Shown here in pieces: positions 7,356-16,812 of a stretch of 64,000 nt of DNA. Positions within the stretch are counted from its first letter, which is position 1. The number at the start of each line of letters is the position of its first letter. Under the pieces are notes generated by a model. That model had not been told where the DNA came from, did no database searches, and worked only from the letters and a program-made list of their open reading frames with translations. A program made the position numbers and the translations under genes. This stretch comes from Gammaproteobacteria bacterium (GTDB lineage: Bacteria; Pseudomonadota; Gammaproteobacteria; Pseudomonadales; Azotimanducaceae). The stretch spans positions 62,001 to 126,000 of the forward strand of contig VYDB01000033.1 in NCBI GenBank assembly GCA_009843635.1. Direction: 5' to 3'.

Positions 7356-9986
7356 ATGAACCTACCTTGCAGTCTTTCATTCGCTTCGCGGCGAACCACT
7401 GGCGCCTTGGCGGCGATTCTGACGGCCCTGCTGCCTTGGGCTGGGCCCTCGGCGGCCGTAGCCGAAGAGGCGCAAGCCGGGGTGCTAGAGGAGATCATCG
7501 TCACCGGCACCAAAAGGGAAGCCAGCCAGCAGGATACGCCGATCGCGATTTCCACCATTACCGCCAACGATATCGCCAAGACCTACGGCAATGACATTCG
7601 CGCTGTGGGCGACCTGTCTCCAAACGTCAACCTCACCCTGCAGACCGGTTTCAACGCTTTGGCGGGTGGCATTCGCGGCACCGGCACCATATCCATTCTG
7701 ACCACCCAGGACCCGAGCGTTGGCCTGCTCATCGATGAATTCGCACTGAACCACGTGCAGACGCAGTTCGTTGAGCTTTTCGACTTGGAGCAGGTGGAAA
7801 TCTACCGCGGCCCCCAAGGCACCCTGTTCGGCAAGAACAGCACGGGCGGCACCATCGCCATTACGTCGAAGCGGCCGGACCTTGACAACTACGGCTCCAC
7901 GGTGCGGCTGTCCACGGGAGGCTATGACGGCGGATCTGACAACTACAAGGCCCAAGTGGCGGTGGACGTGCCGCTGATTCAGGGCCAGTTGGGGTTCCGG
8001 TTCGCTGGCTCGTATGTGAGCGAGCAGGGCTTTTACACCAACGATAAGGATACGGCCACCTTCCCGAACTCCCCCCTTTACGGAGTGCTTGGCCTTACTC
8101 CGGATCTGCTGCCGCCGGAACTCAGCCTAGTGACCAGTGGAGCTGGCGAGCGAATAAGCGGCAAAGACGTGCTCGCAGCCAAGTCGAAGCTGCTTTGGCA
8201 GCCAAACGACCAGTACGAAGCCTATTTCATCTGGGAGATCGTGCGGGACGACTCGGATTCTCCGGCCAACATCAATGAAACACCCGCAGGGGAAGGATTC
8301 CTATTCGAACTGCTAGGCTTCCCCGGAATCCATGCCGCGGGGCACAAGAACCCCTTCAGCACTGGCGTTACCCAGCAGGGCAACGGCATCAACATCCCAG
8401 ACGGCCACCGGGTGGACGTGGATGGCTACTATCTGACCCAGACGTTGAGCTTCGACCAGTTCAGCATCAAGTCCATCACTGGCCTGCGGGAGCAGGAGGA
8501 GACGTTGCCGAGCAGCTACACCGGCGAGGCGTTCCTGTCCCTGTTCGACGCCACCCGCAACTTGGAGCGGGAGCAGCTTCAGCAGGAGGTGCGCCTGATC
8601 AGCGAGCTTGACGGTCCGTTGAATTTCGTGGTGGGCGGCATCTACATCAGCGATGAGCTGGATTTCCGCGCTTACTCAACCGTCGGGCTGTCGTCGCTGT
8701 TTCCCACCGGGCTTAACCCCGCCTTTCCGTTCTTCGATGAGCGCGGCTACGTCAATATGGACCTGCGCGGCATCACCAATAACCCTAATCACGGCATCGT
8801 CAAGCAGGATCGCAAGTCTTGGGCAGCTTATGCGGACGGCACTTTCGTCATTAACGACCAGTTCAGCGTTACGGCCGGTGTGCGCTACACCAAGGACAAA
8901 AAGGACTTCTACAAGCCCACCGGCGGTGGCGGCCCCTGCAACCAGTACACCGAGCTTCGTGATGCGCAGCCTGCGGACCCGAGCAAGCCGCTCGACCTCG
9001 CGACCAACTGCATCGATGCGCTTTCCGCCACCGTAAGCCGTGCCGGCTTGGAAGGCTCCCAGATCGATCAGCGCAGGCAGGTCTTGCCTGATTCGGCGTA
9101 CCGGTTCATCGCCGACAGCACCGAGAAGTGGTCCGAGGCGACTTGGCGGGTGGTGCTTGACTACAAGCCGAACAACGACCAACTGTGGTACGCCAGCGTG
9201 GCCACTGGCTTCTTGGCCGGCGGATTTAGCGAAACCTGCTCGCAAGAGCCCACCTGCATCGCCTACGACCCGGAAAAGAACATCAACTACGAAGTGGGTT
9301 TCAAGGCGGATTTGCTTGAGAGCCGGTTGCGATTCAACGTGGCTGCCTTCTACACGGACTTTGAAGATCTGCAGCGCAACCAAGTGTTCCGGTTCACTGA
9401 TCCGGTAAGCGGCGTGGAAGGGCAGGAGACCATCACGCTGAACGCCGGGGAATCCAACGCCAAGGGCGTGGAGATTGAAACCACTTGGCTGGTCACCGAG
9501 AACCTACAGGTGAAAGGCTCTCTCGGATTCCTGGATGCGAGCTACGACGTCTTCGAATTTGAAGGCTTGGATCTCACCGATTTGGACATCCCCTTCGCCT
9601 CGAAATGGCAGGTAGGTGGCCAGATCACCTACGACCACCCATTGGGCAATGGTGGCCACATGACGTTTGCGGCCAGCGTCCACTATCAGAGTGATGCCGA
9701 AATGAGCCCCTTCGACCCGAACGCGGCCACGGGCACCAATCCGAAGTTCGCTGGCAACGTTGCCCGTCATCCCACCTACACCCAGTTGGAGGAACGCACC
9801 CTGATCGATGCCGCGATCACGTACAACAGCCCGGATGAGCGGTGGTTTGCGAGCCTGTTCGGCAAAAACCTGCTCAATGAGGAGTACCGCGTGTCGGCCA
9901 ACTCGGTGGGTGGCTTGTGGAACTTCAGCCAATACGGCGCTCCTTTGCAATGGGGTGTTGAGCTTGGCTTCCTATTCGGCAACTAA
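7356..9986 (+). CDS. TonB-dependent outer-membrane receptor
   Basis: 876-aa TonB-dependent receptor for active uptake of a ligand across the outer membrane. A signal peptide (residues 1-38, ending AVAEE) precedes a TonB-box-like EEIIVTGTKR and the plug (QDTPIAISTITANDI... VEIYRGPQGTLFGKNSTGG). The rest is a 22-strand-type barrel ending in the expected aromatic residue region (WGVELGFLFGN). The start at 7356 is fixed by AAGGAG 7 bp upstream and by the signal peptide; an open frame to 7281 is not needed. The SDR gene follows after 57 bp, so the receptor probably imports the substrate of the downstream oxidative enzymes. The family resembles the broad Caulobacter/Sphingomonas-like receptors common in marine degraders. 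Confidence 0.93.
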   Translation: MNLPCSLSFASRRTTGALAAILTALLPWAGPSAAVAEEAQAGVLEEIIVTGTKREASQQDTPIAISTITANDIAKTYGNDIRAVGDLSPNVNLTLQTGFNALAGGIRGTGTISILTTQDPSVGLLIDEFALNHVQTQFVELFDLEQVEIYRGPQGTLFGKNSTGGTIAITSKRPDLDNYGSTVRLSTGGYDGGSDNYKAQVAVDVPLIQGQLGFRFAGSYVSEQGFYTNDKDTATFPNSPLYGVLGLTPDLLPPELSLVTSGAGERISGKDVLAAKSKLLWQPNDQYEAYFIWEIVRDDSDSPANINETPAGEGFLFELLGFPGIHAAGHKNPFSTGVTQQGNGINIPDGHRVDVDGYYLTQTLSFDQFSIKSITGLREQEETLPSSYTGEAFLSLFDATRNLEREQLQQEVRLISELDGPLNFVVGGIYISDELDFRAYSTVGLSSLFPTGLNPAFPFFDERGYVNMDLRGITNNPNHGIVKQDRKSWAAYADGTFVINDQFSVTAGVRYTKDKKDFYKPTGGGGPCNQYTELRDAQPADPSKPLDLATNCIDALSATVSRAGLEGSQIDQRRQVLPDSAYRFIADSTEKWSEATWRVVLDYKPNNDQLWYASVATGFLAGGFSETCSQEPTCIAYDPEKNINYEVGFKADLLESRLRFNVAAFYTDFEDLQRNQVFRFTDPVSGVEGQETITLNAGESNAKGVEIETTWLVTENLQVKGSLGFLDASYDVFEFEGLDLTDLDIPFASKWQVGGQITYDHPLGNGGHMTFAASVHYQSDAEMSPFDPNAATGTNPKFAGNVARHPTYTQLEERTLIDAAITYNSPDERWFASLFGKNLLNEEYRVSANSVGGLWNFSQYGAPLQWGVELGFLFGN

Positions 9987-10043
9987 GCGCGCATCGATAG
10001 ACGGCTCAGTCAGCGGCAGTAGCTGATAAAGGGAGGGATGAGG

Positions 10044-10832
10044 ATGTCCAGGCTCCTTGAAGGCAAGGTCGCCGTCGTCACCGGCTCCGCGGTCGGCATC
10101 GGCCGCGGGGTTGCGGTGCGGCTGGCGGAAGAGGGGGCTGACATCGTCGCCCTGGACATTGACAGCGTCGAGAACCGGGCTACCGCTGAAGCGGTGCGCG
10201 CCACGGGCCGGGAGTGCTTGCCCATTGCCTGCGATTTGGCGGACCGGCTGCAGGTGCGCAGCGCCATCGACGCGGGCTTGCAGGCCTTCGGGCGCATCGA
10301 CGTGCTGGTCAACAACGCCGCGGTCTGGGATGACTCCTCGCTCCTGAACGGCACCTATGAGACCCAGACCGCCGCCTTCGAGGCCTCCATGGGCGCTTGC
10401 GCGATGGGCAGCTACTACTGCGCCCGGGCCTGTGTGCCCGCAATGGTCCAAGCGGGCGGCGGGCACATCATCAACAACATCACTGAACATGTGAAGGAAG
10501 GCCACTACATCACCGGCATGCCGGCGCTCGGCTACGACTGCGCCAAGTTCTCGCAATGGCGGCAGACCGAAACCTGGGCGATGGAATTGGCGGACGTCAA
10601 CATTCGCGTCAACGGGCTCTGCTTTGGCGCCACCGACAGCCCCATGCTGCGGGGCGCCGCGCCGGAATTGGCGGATTCGGCCATGAAGCCGGAGGACATT
10701 GGCCAAGCCATCATCAACCTGATCGCCCACGGCGACGGCGGGCCGAGCGGGGAAACCTACCTGTTCGGTACTTCGGGCACTCCGAGGGAGGAGAGCTTGG
10801 CCGCCATCGCGGCGCTGGCGCCGACCGGCTAG
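10044..10832 (+). CDS. Short-chain dehydrogenase/reductase (SDR), atypical active site
   Basis: 262-aa Rossmann-fold SDR. The nucleotide-binding motif TGSAVGIG is at residues 13-20, the NNA motif is in VLVNNAAVW, and the catalytic pair YDCAK (YxxxK) is present. The position of the usual catalytic Ser after the beta-5 strand reads INNITEHVKEG, so the Ser seems replaced by Thr or Glu. An acidic residue ends beta-2 (VALDID), predicting NAD(H) preference. Start: GGGAGG lies 7 bp before the ATG at 10044; the ATG at 10038 is too close to it. It is the second gene of the receptor-SDR-reductase-monooxygenase run and probably interconverts an alcohol and a ketone of the imported compound. Confidence 0.85.
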   Translation: MSRLLEGKVAVVTGSAVGIGRGVAVRLAEEGADIVALDIDSVENRATAEAVRATGRECLPIACDLADRLQVRSAIDAGLQAFGRIDVLVNNAAVWDDSSLLNGTYETQTAAFEASMGACAMGSYYCARACVPAMVQAGGGHIINNITEHVKEGHYITGMPALGYDCAKFSQWRQTETWAMELADVNIRVNGLCFGATDSPMLRGAAPELADSAMKPEDIGQAIINLIAHGDGGPSGETYLFGTSGTPREESLAAIAALAPTG

Positions 10833-10868
10833 CCTGCGCAATCAACAGGTCTTGCAAGGGAGGGAGCC

Positions 10869-11900
10869 ATGACGGACCCATCGGCTAACGAGGGCGTCAA
10901 CCAGCAGGTCTATCTGAAGCAGGTGCCGGAAGGCATTGCCGGGCCGGATGACTTCGAGGTGCGCAGCGCGCCCATGCCGGAAATCGGTCCCGGTGAGGTG
11001 CTGGTCGCAGCCCACTACTTGGGTGTCGATGCCGCCCTGCGGCTGATCGTTCGTGACAGCGACGAATTCCTCTTTCGGGTGCGCCCCGGCGACTTGGTGC
11101 GCGGCTCCATGGCCGGCCAGGTCATTGAGTCCAACCATTCGGACTACCAAGTGGGCGACTACGTGCTCGCCTCCCAAGGCGTGCAGAACTACGCCGTCAG
11201 CAATGGCGACGACTTGGAGAAGTGCGATGTCAGCCAAGCTCCCTTGAGCGCTTGGCTGGGCGGCTTTGGCGTTTCCGGGCTGACGGCCTACTTCGCCATC
11301 ACAGAGGAGTGCAAGCCGCAGCCGGGCCAGACCGTGTTGGTGAACGGCGCTGCAGGCGCTGTGGGCTCCATCGCCGGCCAGATCGCCCGCTTGGCGGGAG
11401 CACGGGTCATTGGCTTGACCAGCAGCACCGAGAAGTGCCGGTGGCTGACCGAGACGCTCGGCTACGATGTGGCCATCAACTACAAGGAGGGCAACCTCTA
11501 CGAGCGTTTGGCGGAAGCGGCCCCGGACCGCCTCGACGTCATCTTCGACAACGTCGGCGGCACCATCCTTGATGAGAGCCTTAAGCTCATCGCCATGCGC
11601 GGCGTGGTGCTGCTGTGCGGCTCCACCTCCCAATACGCCGCTGAGACCATGACCGGCCCCAACAACTACATCTGGCTCGGCACCATGCGCGCCCGCATGC
11701 AGGGCTTCGTGATCTTCGACTACGCCGACCGCTACGCCGAGGCCCGCGCGCGCATGGCCCGCTGGATCGCCAGCGGCGACCTCAAGCTCGCCGAACACGT
11801 CGTCGATGGCGACGTGGCTGACTTCCCCCGCGCCTTCCAACAACTCTACGAAGGCCAAAACCTCGGCAAGATGCTGGTCCGGCTGCCTGCGGGTCGCTAA
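10869..11900 (+). CDS. NADP-dependent MDR oxidoreductase, CurA/prostaglandin-reductase type
   Basis: 343-aa medium-chain reductase without the catalytic or structural zinc Cys sets. It has the LVRGSMAGQVIES segment typical of the CurA/PTGR/YncB group and the dinucleotide-binding motif VNGAAGAVGSIAG (residues about 158-170). These enzymes reduce the C=C bond of alpha,beta-unsaturated ketones or aldehydes with NADPH. A strong AGGGAGG ribosome-binding site precedes the ATG. Its place between an SDR and a Baeyer-Villiger monooxygenase, 36 bp after the SDR stop, fits a pathway in which an enone is saturated before ring oxidation. The substrate is not known. Confidence 0.85.
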   Translation: MTDPSANEGVNQQVYLKQVPEGIAGPDDFEVRSAPMPEIGPGEVLVAAHYLGVDAALRLIVRDSDEFLFRVRPGDLVRGSMAGQVIESNHSDYQVGDYVLASQGVQNYAVSNGDDLEKCDVSQAPLSAWLGGFGVSGLTAYFAITEECKPQPGQTVLVNGAAGAVGSIAGQIARLAGARVIGLTSSTEKCRWLTETLGYDVAINYKEGNLYERLAEAAPDRLDVIFDNVGGTILDESLKLIAMRGVVLLCGSTSQYAAETMTGPNNYIWLGTMRARMQGFVIFDYADRYAEARARMARWIASGDLKLAEHVVDGDVADFPRAFQQLYEGQNLGKMLVRLPAGR

Positions 11901-11954
11901 GCGGGCCGCCGCTTGGGGGGCCGGACAGGATCGAACCATTTGAGGGAACCCACC

Positions 11955-13610
11955 ATGCCGCAAGAGCCAGTTGAGCAACTGGACGCATTGGTCATCGGGG
12001 CGGGGTTCTCCGGCCTTTACGCCCTGCACCACCTGCGCGGAATGGATTTGTCGGTAGCCGTGTGCGATGGCGCGGGCGGCATCGGCGGCACTTGGTGGTA
12101 CAACGGCTATCCCGGTGCCCGGGTCGATGGGCCCGGCAGCCCCTTCTATTGCTACACCTTCGCGGACGAACTCATGCAGGAGTGGGACTGGGCCGACACC
12201 CAACCCTCGCAGGCGGAAGTGCTGGCTTACTTGGAGCATGTAGCCGACCGGTTCGACCTGACGCGCCACATCCGGCTCAACACCTGGATACGCAATCCCC
12301 GCTACGACGAGGCAGCACAGCGTTGGACGGTTGACACCAGCACCGGAGGGCGAATCTCCGCCCAGTTCCTCATCTGCGCGGTCGGCGCCCTGTCCACCGC
12401 CAACCGGCCGGACATTCCCGGCATTGACGAGTTTGCCGGCGAGTGCCACCACACCGGCAACTGGCCCCACGAGCCGGTTCGCTTCGCAGGCAAGCGGGTG
12501 GGCGTGATTGGCACAGGTTCCTCGGGCATTCAGGCGATTCCGGAGATTGCCAAGGAAGCGGTGCACCTCACCGTATTCCAGCGTACGCCGCAGTTCAGCT
12601 TCCCGGCCCGCAACCAGCCCCTCACCGCTGAGGAGCTGGCCAGCGTCCGCGACAATTGGGACGCCCTCAAAGCCAATATGCGCAACTTCAACGGGGGCTT
12701 CCCTTGGCCGCGCAATCTACGTACCGCCGCGGAGGACACGCCGGCGGAGCGCCAGGCCCTGTTCGAGAGGCTCTGGCAGGAAGGCACCCTCAAATTCATC
12801 GTTGACAACTACTCGGACCTGCTGACCAACAAGGAGACCAACGGCATGGTCGCCGATTTCGTGCGCGGCAAGATCCGCGAAATCGTGCGCGACCCGGCCA
12901 CCGCCGACAAGCTGATGCCAGACCACTACGTGGCCACCAAGCGTCCGGTGCTCGACAACGGCTACTTCGAGGCCTACAACCGCGAGAACGTGACCCTGGT
13001 TGACCTGCGGGAGGACCCCATCGAACGCATCACCCCATCCGGGGTATGCACGGCGACTGGCGTGCACCCCTTGGACATGCTGGTGCTGGCCACCGGATTC
13101 GATGCCATCAGCGGCACCTTCCTGCGCCTCAACCCGAAGGGGCGCGCTGGCATGAGCCTCAAGGAGCGGTGGCGCGAGCGCTACCACAACTATTTGGGCC
13201 TCATGATCTCGGGTTTCCCCAACCTGTTCATGGTGCATGGCCCCGGCACGCCCGGGGTGCTCTACAACATGCCGCTCGGCGCGGAGCGCGAAATCGAATG
13301 GGTGGGCAATTGCATAGCGCATCTGCGCGGCGAGAGCCTGGGTGCGGTGGAGGCCACGCCTGCCGCCGAGACAGCTTGGGCCGAGGAGGTGGCGGGCATC
13401 GCCAATCGCACCCTCTATCCGCTCACCGATTCTTGGTACACCGGCGCCAACATCCCCGGCAAACCGCGCCAGTTCCCCGTTCACTTGGGCGGTCCACACT
13501 ACTTTGAGCGCCTCGCCCAAGTGGCCGCCAGCGACTATGAGGGGATTGAGTTTGAGGCCGCTCGCAACGCGCCACGATCAGCGACTTCCTTGGGGACATC
13601 CATCGCGTGA
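11955..13610 (+). CDS. Flavin-containing Baeyer-Villiger monooxygenase
   Basis: 551-aa class B flavoprotein monooxygenase that inserts oxygen next to a ketone, giving an ester or lactone, using FAD and NADPH. Two Rossmann motifs are present: GAGFSG at residues 15-20 (FAD) and GTGSSG at 186-191 (NADPH). Between them is a perfect Baeyer-Villiger fingerprint FxGxxxHxxxWP, read as FAGECHHTGNWP at 160-171. GGTWWYNGYPGARVDGP matches the cyclohexanone/phenylacetone monooxygenase subgroup. The start ATG at 11955 follows GAGGGA by 7 bp; the longer open frame to 11913 lacks a site. Co-directional with the receptor, SDR and reductase genes, suggesting catabolism of a cyclic ketone or terpenoid. Confidence 0.92.
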   Translation: MPQEPVEQLDALVIGAGFSGLYALHHLRGMDLSVAVCDGAGGIGGTWWYNGYPGARVDGPGSPFYCYTFADELMQEWDWADTQPSQAEVLAYLEHVADRFDLTRHIRLNTWIRNPRYDEAAQRWTVDTSTGGRISAQFLICAVGALSTANRPDIPGIDEFAGECHHTGNWPHEPVRFAGKRVGVIGTGSSGIQAIPEIAKEAVHLTVFQRTPQFSFPARNQPLTAEELASVRDNWDALKANMRNFNGGFPWPRNLRTAAEDTPAERQALFERLWQEGTLKFIVDNYSDLLTNKETNGMVADFVRGKIREIVRDPATADKLMPDHYVATKRPVLDNGYFEAYNRENVTLVDLREDPIERITPSGVCTATGVHPLDMLVLATGFDAISGTFLRLNPKGRAGMSLKERWRERYHNYLGLMISGFPNLFMVHGPGTPGVLYNMPLGAEREIEWVGNCIAHLRGESLGAVEATPAAETAWAEEVAGIANRTLYPLTDSWYTGANIPGKPRQFPVHLGGPHYFERLAQVAASDYEGIEFEAARNAPRSATSLGTSIA

Positions 13611-13681
13611 AAGATCGGCGCTGTCTGATGTAATTGATTGCGCTAGAGTTCGCGTCTTTGAACGCCGATAGGAGCAGTGGC

Positions 13682-16498
13682 ATGTCAATCTCGACCGAAC
13701 GCTTGTGGCCCGTCCGCGGCCAGCGCAACGGGCTCCGCAAGATGGCCTTCCGGCGGGCAATGGCCCTTCTGGCAGTGGTACCCCTCGTTGCGCTCGCCAG
13801 CGAGAACGGACAGGTCATTGAAATTCCCTACCAGAAGTTCGTCCTCGACAACGGCCTGACCCTCATCGTTCACGAGGACCGCAAGGCCCCTGTGGTAGCG
13901 GTGAACGTTTGGTATCACGTCGGCTCCAAGAACGAACAGCCGGGCAAGACCGGGTTCGCCCATCTCTTTGAACACCTGATGTTCAACGGCACGGAGAACT
14001 ATCCCGGCGAGTTTTTCGAGCCCTTCGAGCGGGTGGGCGCCACGGGCATGAACGGCACCACCAACGTTGACCGCACCAACTACTTTGAAGTCGTCCCCAA
14101 GAACGCGCTCGATCTCGCGCTGTGGATGGAGTCCGACCGCATGGGCCACTTGCTCGGCGCGGTGGATCAGGCGCGCCTCGATGAGCAGCGCGGCGTCGTG
14201 CAGAACGAGAAGCGGCAGCGGGAGAACCAGCCCTACGGCCGGGTCTATGACGTCCTGTTCGAGAACCTGTTTCCCGAAGGCCATCCATACGCTTGGTCGG
14301 TCATCGGCAGCATGGAGGATTTGAACGCCGCATCGCTCGATGACGTCAGGGACTGGTTCAACCGGTACTACGGCGCCGCCAATGCCGTGCTGGTCATCGC
14401 CGGTGACGTTGAGGCCGAAGCGGCGAAGGCCCGGGTCGAGCATTACTTCGGCCACATTCCTGCCGGTCCGCCGCTGGAGCGCCAAGCCGCTTGGGTGCCG
14501 GAAGTGCAGGGCAAGCGCCGGGTGGTGATGCAGGACCGCGTGCCCCAAGCCCGCCTGTACAAGGCCTGGACCATGCCCCGGTACGGCACCCTCGACGCCA
14601 ACCACTTGGATCTCGTGGCGGGGGTATTGAGCGAAGGCAAGACTTCGCGGCTCTACAAGCGCCTTGTTTACGATGAGCGCATCGCCTCTGACGTGAGCGC
14701 GTTCGCCTTTCCCATGGAGATCGCCGGCCTATTCGGCATTGTCGCCACCGCTCTGCCGGGGCACAGCCTCGCCGAACTCGATGCCGCCATCGAAGAGGAA
14801 GTAGCCGCCTTGGTCGCTGAAGGGCCAACGCGGGAGGAATTGGAGCGCATGGTGACCACCCGCCGCGCCGACTTCATTCACGGCATTGAACGGGTCGGCG
14901 GTTTTGGCGGCAAAAGCGATCAGTTGGCGCGCAACGAGACCTACATGGGCGACCCGGCGTTTCACGAGACCACGCTGGCTCGCTGGAGCGATGCGACGGC
15001 CGCCGAACTCCAGGCCGCCGCCAAGCGTTGGATGACCGGGGGGCAAGTCAACCTGGAGGTGGTGCCATTCCCGCCCACATCGGTCAGCGAAGCTCGCGCC
15101 GACCGCTCCCGCTTGCCGGACACGGGTGTGCCGCCCGAGGCCCCGTTCGATTCGTTCGAGCGGTTTGCGCTGGACAACGGCTTGGAGGTGCTGCTTGCTG
15201 AGCGGCATGCGATTCCCGTGGTGGAGATGAATCTCCTCGTCGATGCCGGCTTTGCGGCGGACCAGTACGCCGCGCCAGGTACCGCCAGCTTGGCGCTCGC
15301 CATGTTGGACGAGGGCACCAAGACCCGTAGCGCCCTTGAAATCAGCGATGAATCGCAGCGTTTGGGCGCTGGCCTCAGTGCGGGTGCCGACCTCGACACT
15401 TCCTATGTCAGCCTCTCCGCCCTTAAGGAAAACTTGGCCGAGTCGCTCGATCTCTATGCCGACATCATCCTCAACCCGTCGTTCCCCGAGGCGGATTTCG
15501 AGCGCCTTCAGCAACTGCAGCTCGTTGGCATTCAACAAGAGAAGGTGCGCCCCCGCACCTTGGCCCTGCGCCTGTTCCCGCGCATTCTCTATGGCGATGG
15601 GCACGCCTACAGCCTGCCGTTCACCGGTTCCGGCGATGAGGCCTCGGTGGCGGCGCTTAAGCCGGCGGATTTGGCGGCCTTCCACGAAGCCTGGTTCAAA
15701 CCGGGCAACGCGACGCTCATCGTCGTGGGCGACACCACGCGCGAAGAAATTGAGCCACTGCTCGCTGAGTGTTTTTCTGCTTGGGCGCCGGGCAAGGTGC
15801 CGAGCAAGCGCCTCGACGCGGTCGCCCATCGCGACGAAGCCGTCGTTTACTTGGTGGATCGCCCGGATTCCGAGCAATCCGTCATCATCGCCGGCCACAT
15901 CGCCCCGCCGCGCAATCACGAGGCGGACTTGGCCATCAGGGCCATGAACCAAGTGCTTGGCGGCGACTTCACCGCCCGCGTCAACATGAATCTGCGTGAG
16001 GACAAGGGCTGGTCGTACGGGGCCCGCACGCAAATCGTGGCCGCTCGGGGGCAGCGACCCTTCATGGCGGTGGCGCCGGTGCAAACCGACAAGACCAGCG
16101 CGGCGATGGTGGAGTTGAAGCGCGAGATCGAGTCGATTCGCGGGGCTCGGCCCCCGGAGGCGGAGGAGATCGCCAAGGTGAAGGACCGGCGCACGCTGTC
16201 GCTGCCAGGCCGCTGGGAGACCGCTTCGGCTGTCGCGGGCTCCCTTTCCGAGATCGTGCGGTTTGGGTTGCCGGAAGACTATTGGCACACCTACGCGGAT
16301 GCGGTTCGCGGCCTGAGCGAAGCGGAAATCCGTCAAGCCGCAGTGGACGTGGTGCGCCCCGAGGGCCTGATATGGATCGTTGTGGGGGATCGAAGCCGCA
16401 TCGAGGAGGGCATCCGGGAGCTCGGCATCGGCGAGGTTGTGCTGCTCGACGCGGATGGCAATCCTGCGTCTCCCGATGTGCGTCCAGCCGGTGAGTGA
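13682..16498 (+). CDS. M16 family (pitrilysin/insulinase-like) zinc peptidase, secreted, two-domain
   Basis: 938-aa M16 metallopeptidase. An N-terminal segment with a hydrophobic stretch (MALLAVVPLVALAS) suggests export to the periplasm. The inverted zinc motif HLFEH is at residues 94-98, with the third ligand Glu near 176 (NEKRQR). A second M16 domain begins near residue 480 (FERFALDNGLEVLLAERHAIP) and lacks HxxEH, so it is the usual inactive partner half. Together they should form the clam-shell that degrades short peptides. The start at 13682 has AGGAG 7 bp upstream; the TTG at 13634 does not. It follows the monooxygenase by 71 bp but is functionally unrelated. Confidence 0.92.
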   Translation: MSISTERLWPVRGQRNGLRKMAFRRAMALLAVVPLVALASENGQVIEIPYQKFVLDNGLTLIVHEDRKAPVVAVNVWYHVGSKNEQPGKTGFAHLFEHLMFNGTENYPGEFFEPFERVGATGMNGTTNVDRTNYFEVVPKNALDLALWMESDRMGHLLGAVDQARLDEQRGVVQNEKRQRENQPYGRVYDVLFENLFPEGHPYAWSVIGSMEDLNAASLDDVRDWFNRYYGAANAVLVIAGDVEAEAAKARVEHYFGHIPAGPPLERQAAWVPEVQGKRRVVMQDRVPQARLYKAWTMPRYGTLDANHLDLVAGVLSEGKTSRLYKRLVYDERIASDVSAFAFPMEIAGLFGIVATALPGHSLAELDAAIEEEVAALVAEGPTREELERMVTTRRADFIHGIERVGGFGGKSDQLARNETYMGDPAFHETTLARWSDATAAELQAAAKRWMTGGQVNLEVVPFPPTSVSEARADRSRLPDTGVPPEAPFDSFERFALDNGLEVLLAERHAIPVVEMNLLVDAGFAADQYAAPGTASLALAMLDEGTKTRSALEISDESQRLGAGLSAGADLDTSYVSLSALKENLAESLDLYADIILNPSFPEADFERLQQLQLVGIQQEKVRPRTLALRLFPRILYGDGHAYSLPFTGSGDEASVAALKPADLAAFHEAWFKPGNATLIVVGDTTREEIEPLLAECFSAWAPGKVPSKRLDAVAHRDEAVVYLVDRPDSEQSVIIAGHIAPPRNHEADLAIRAMNQVLGGDFTARVNMNLREDKGWSYGARTQIVAARGQRPFMAVAPVQTDKTSAAMVELKREIESIRGARPPEAEEIAKVKDRRTLSLPGRWETASAVAGSLSEIVRFGLPEDYWHTYADAVRGLSEAEIRQAAVDVVRPEGLIWIVVGDRSRIEEGIRELGIGEVVLLDADGNPASPDVRPAGE

Positions 16499-16530
16499 AG
16501 CACATGCTTGCCTCTCGCATGAGTTAGGGC

Positions 16531-16557
16531 TATGGTATGGCCATATTTCTGATATGG
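16531..16557. promoter_or_regulatory. TATGG/CCATA pentamer array upstream of vapB (candidate autoregulatory operator)
   Basis: Four copies of the pentamer TATGG (or its complement CCATA) occur in 27 bp: 16531-16535, 16536-16540, 16541-16545 (inverted) and 16553-16557. They form a 10-bp palindrome TATGGCCATA and the inverted repeat CCATAT-N5-ATATGG, ending 9 bp before the antitoxin ATG. Antitoxins of this kind usually repress their own promoter through such repeats. Confidence 0.55.
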
Positions 16558-16566
16558 GCGACCCGT

Positions 16567-16812
16567 ATGAAGACCACCATAGAGCTTCCCGACGAGTTGC
16601 TTGAGCAGGCGCGGCGCGTAGCTCAGCGGGAGGGCGCCACTCTTCGGCGGTTGGTCGAGGAGGGTCTGCAGCGCAGTCTCGAGGCCCGCCGTAAGGCGGT
16701 GCGGCAGGAACTTGACTTTCCGAGCTATGGAGGCAGTGGGCTCACGGCGGAGTTTCGGGGTGCCCCGTGGAATCGGCTCCGGGATGAGATCTATCGCGAG
16801 CATGGAGCGTGA
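16567..16812 (+). CDS. Antitoxin, VapB-like (ribbon-helix-helix type)
   Basis: 81-aa small protein starting MKTTIELPDELLEQARRVA, the usual strand plus first helix of ribbon-helix-helix DNA-binding antitoxins, with LRRLVEEGLQ as the second helix. The charged C-terminal tail (WNRLRDEIYREHGA) probably wraps around the toxin. It should neutralise the PIN-domain ribonuclease encoded next and repress the operon. The start at 16567 matches the conserved domain; an open frame to 16537 would translate the operator. The stop overlaps the toxin's GTG (GTGA), giving coupled translation. Confidence 0.85.
   Translation: MKTTIELPDELLEQARRVAQREGATLRRLVEEGLQRSLEARRKAVRQELDFPSYGGSGLTAEFRGAPWNRLRDEIYREHGA

Noticed and set aside
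14729-16336. 535-aa minus-strand open frame opposite the M16 peptidase
   Set aside because: Antisense shadow of a gene with intact catalytic and domain structure.
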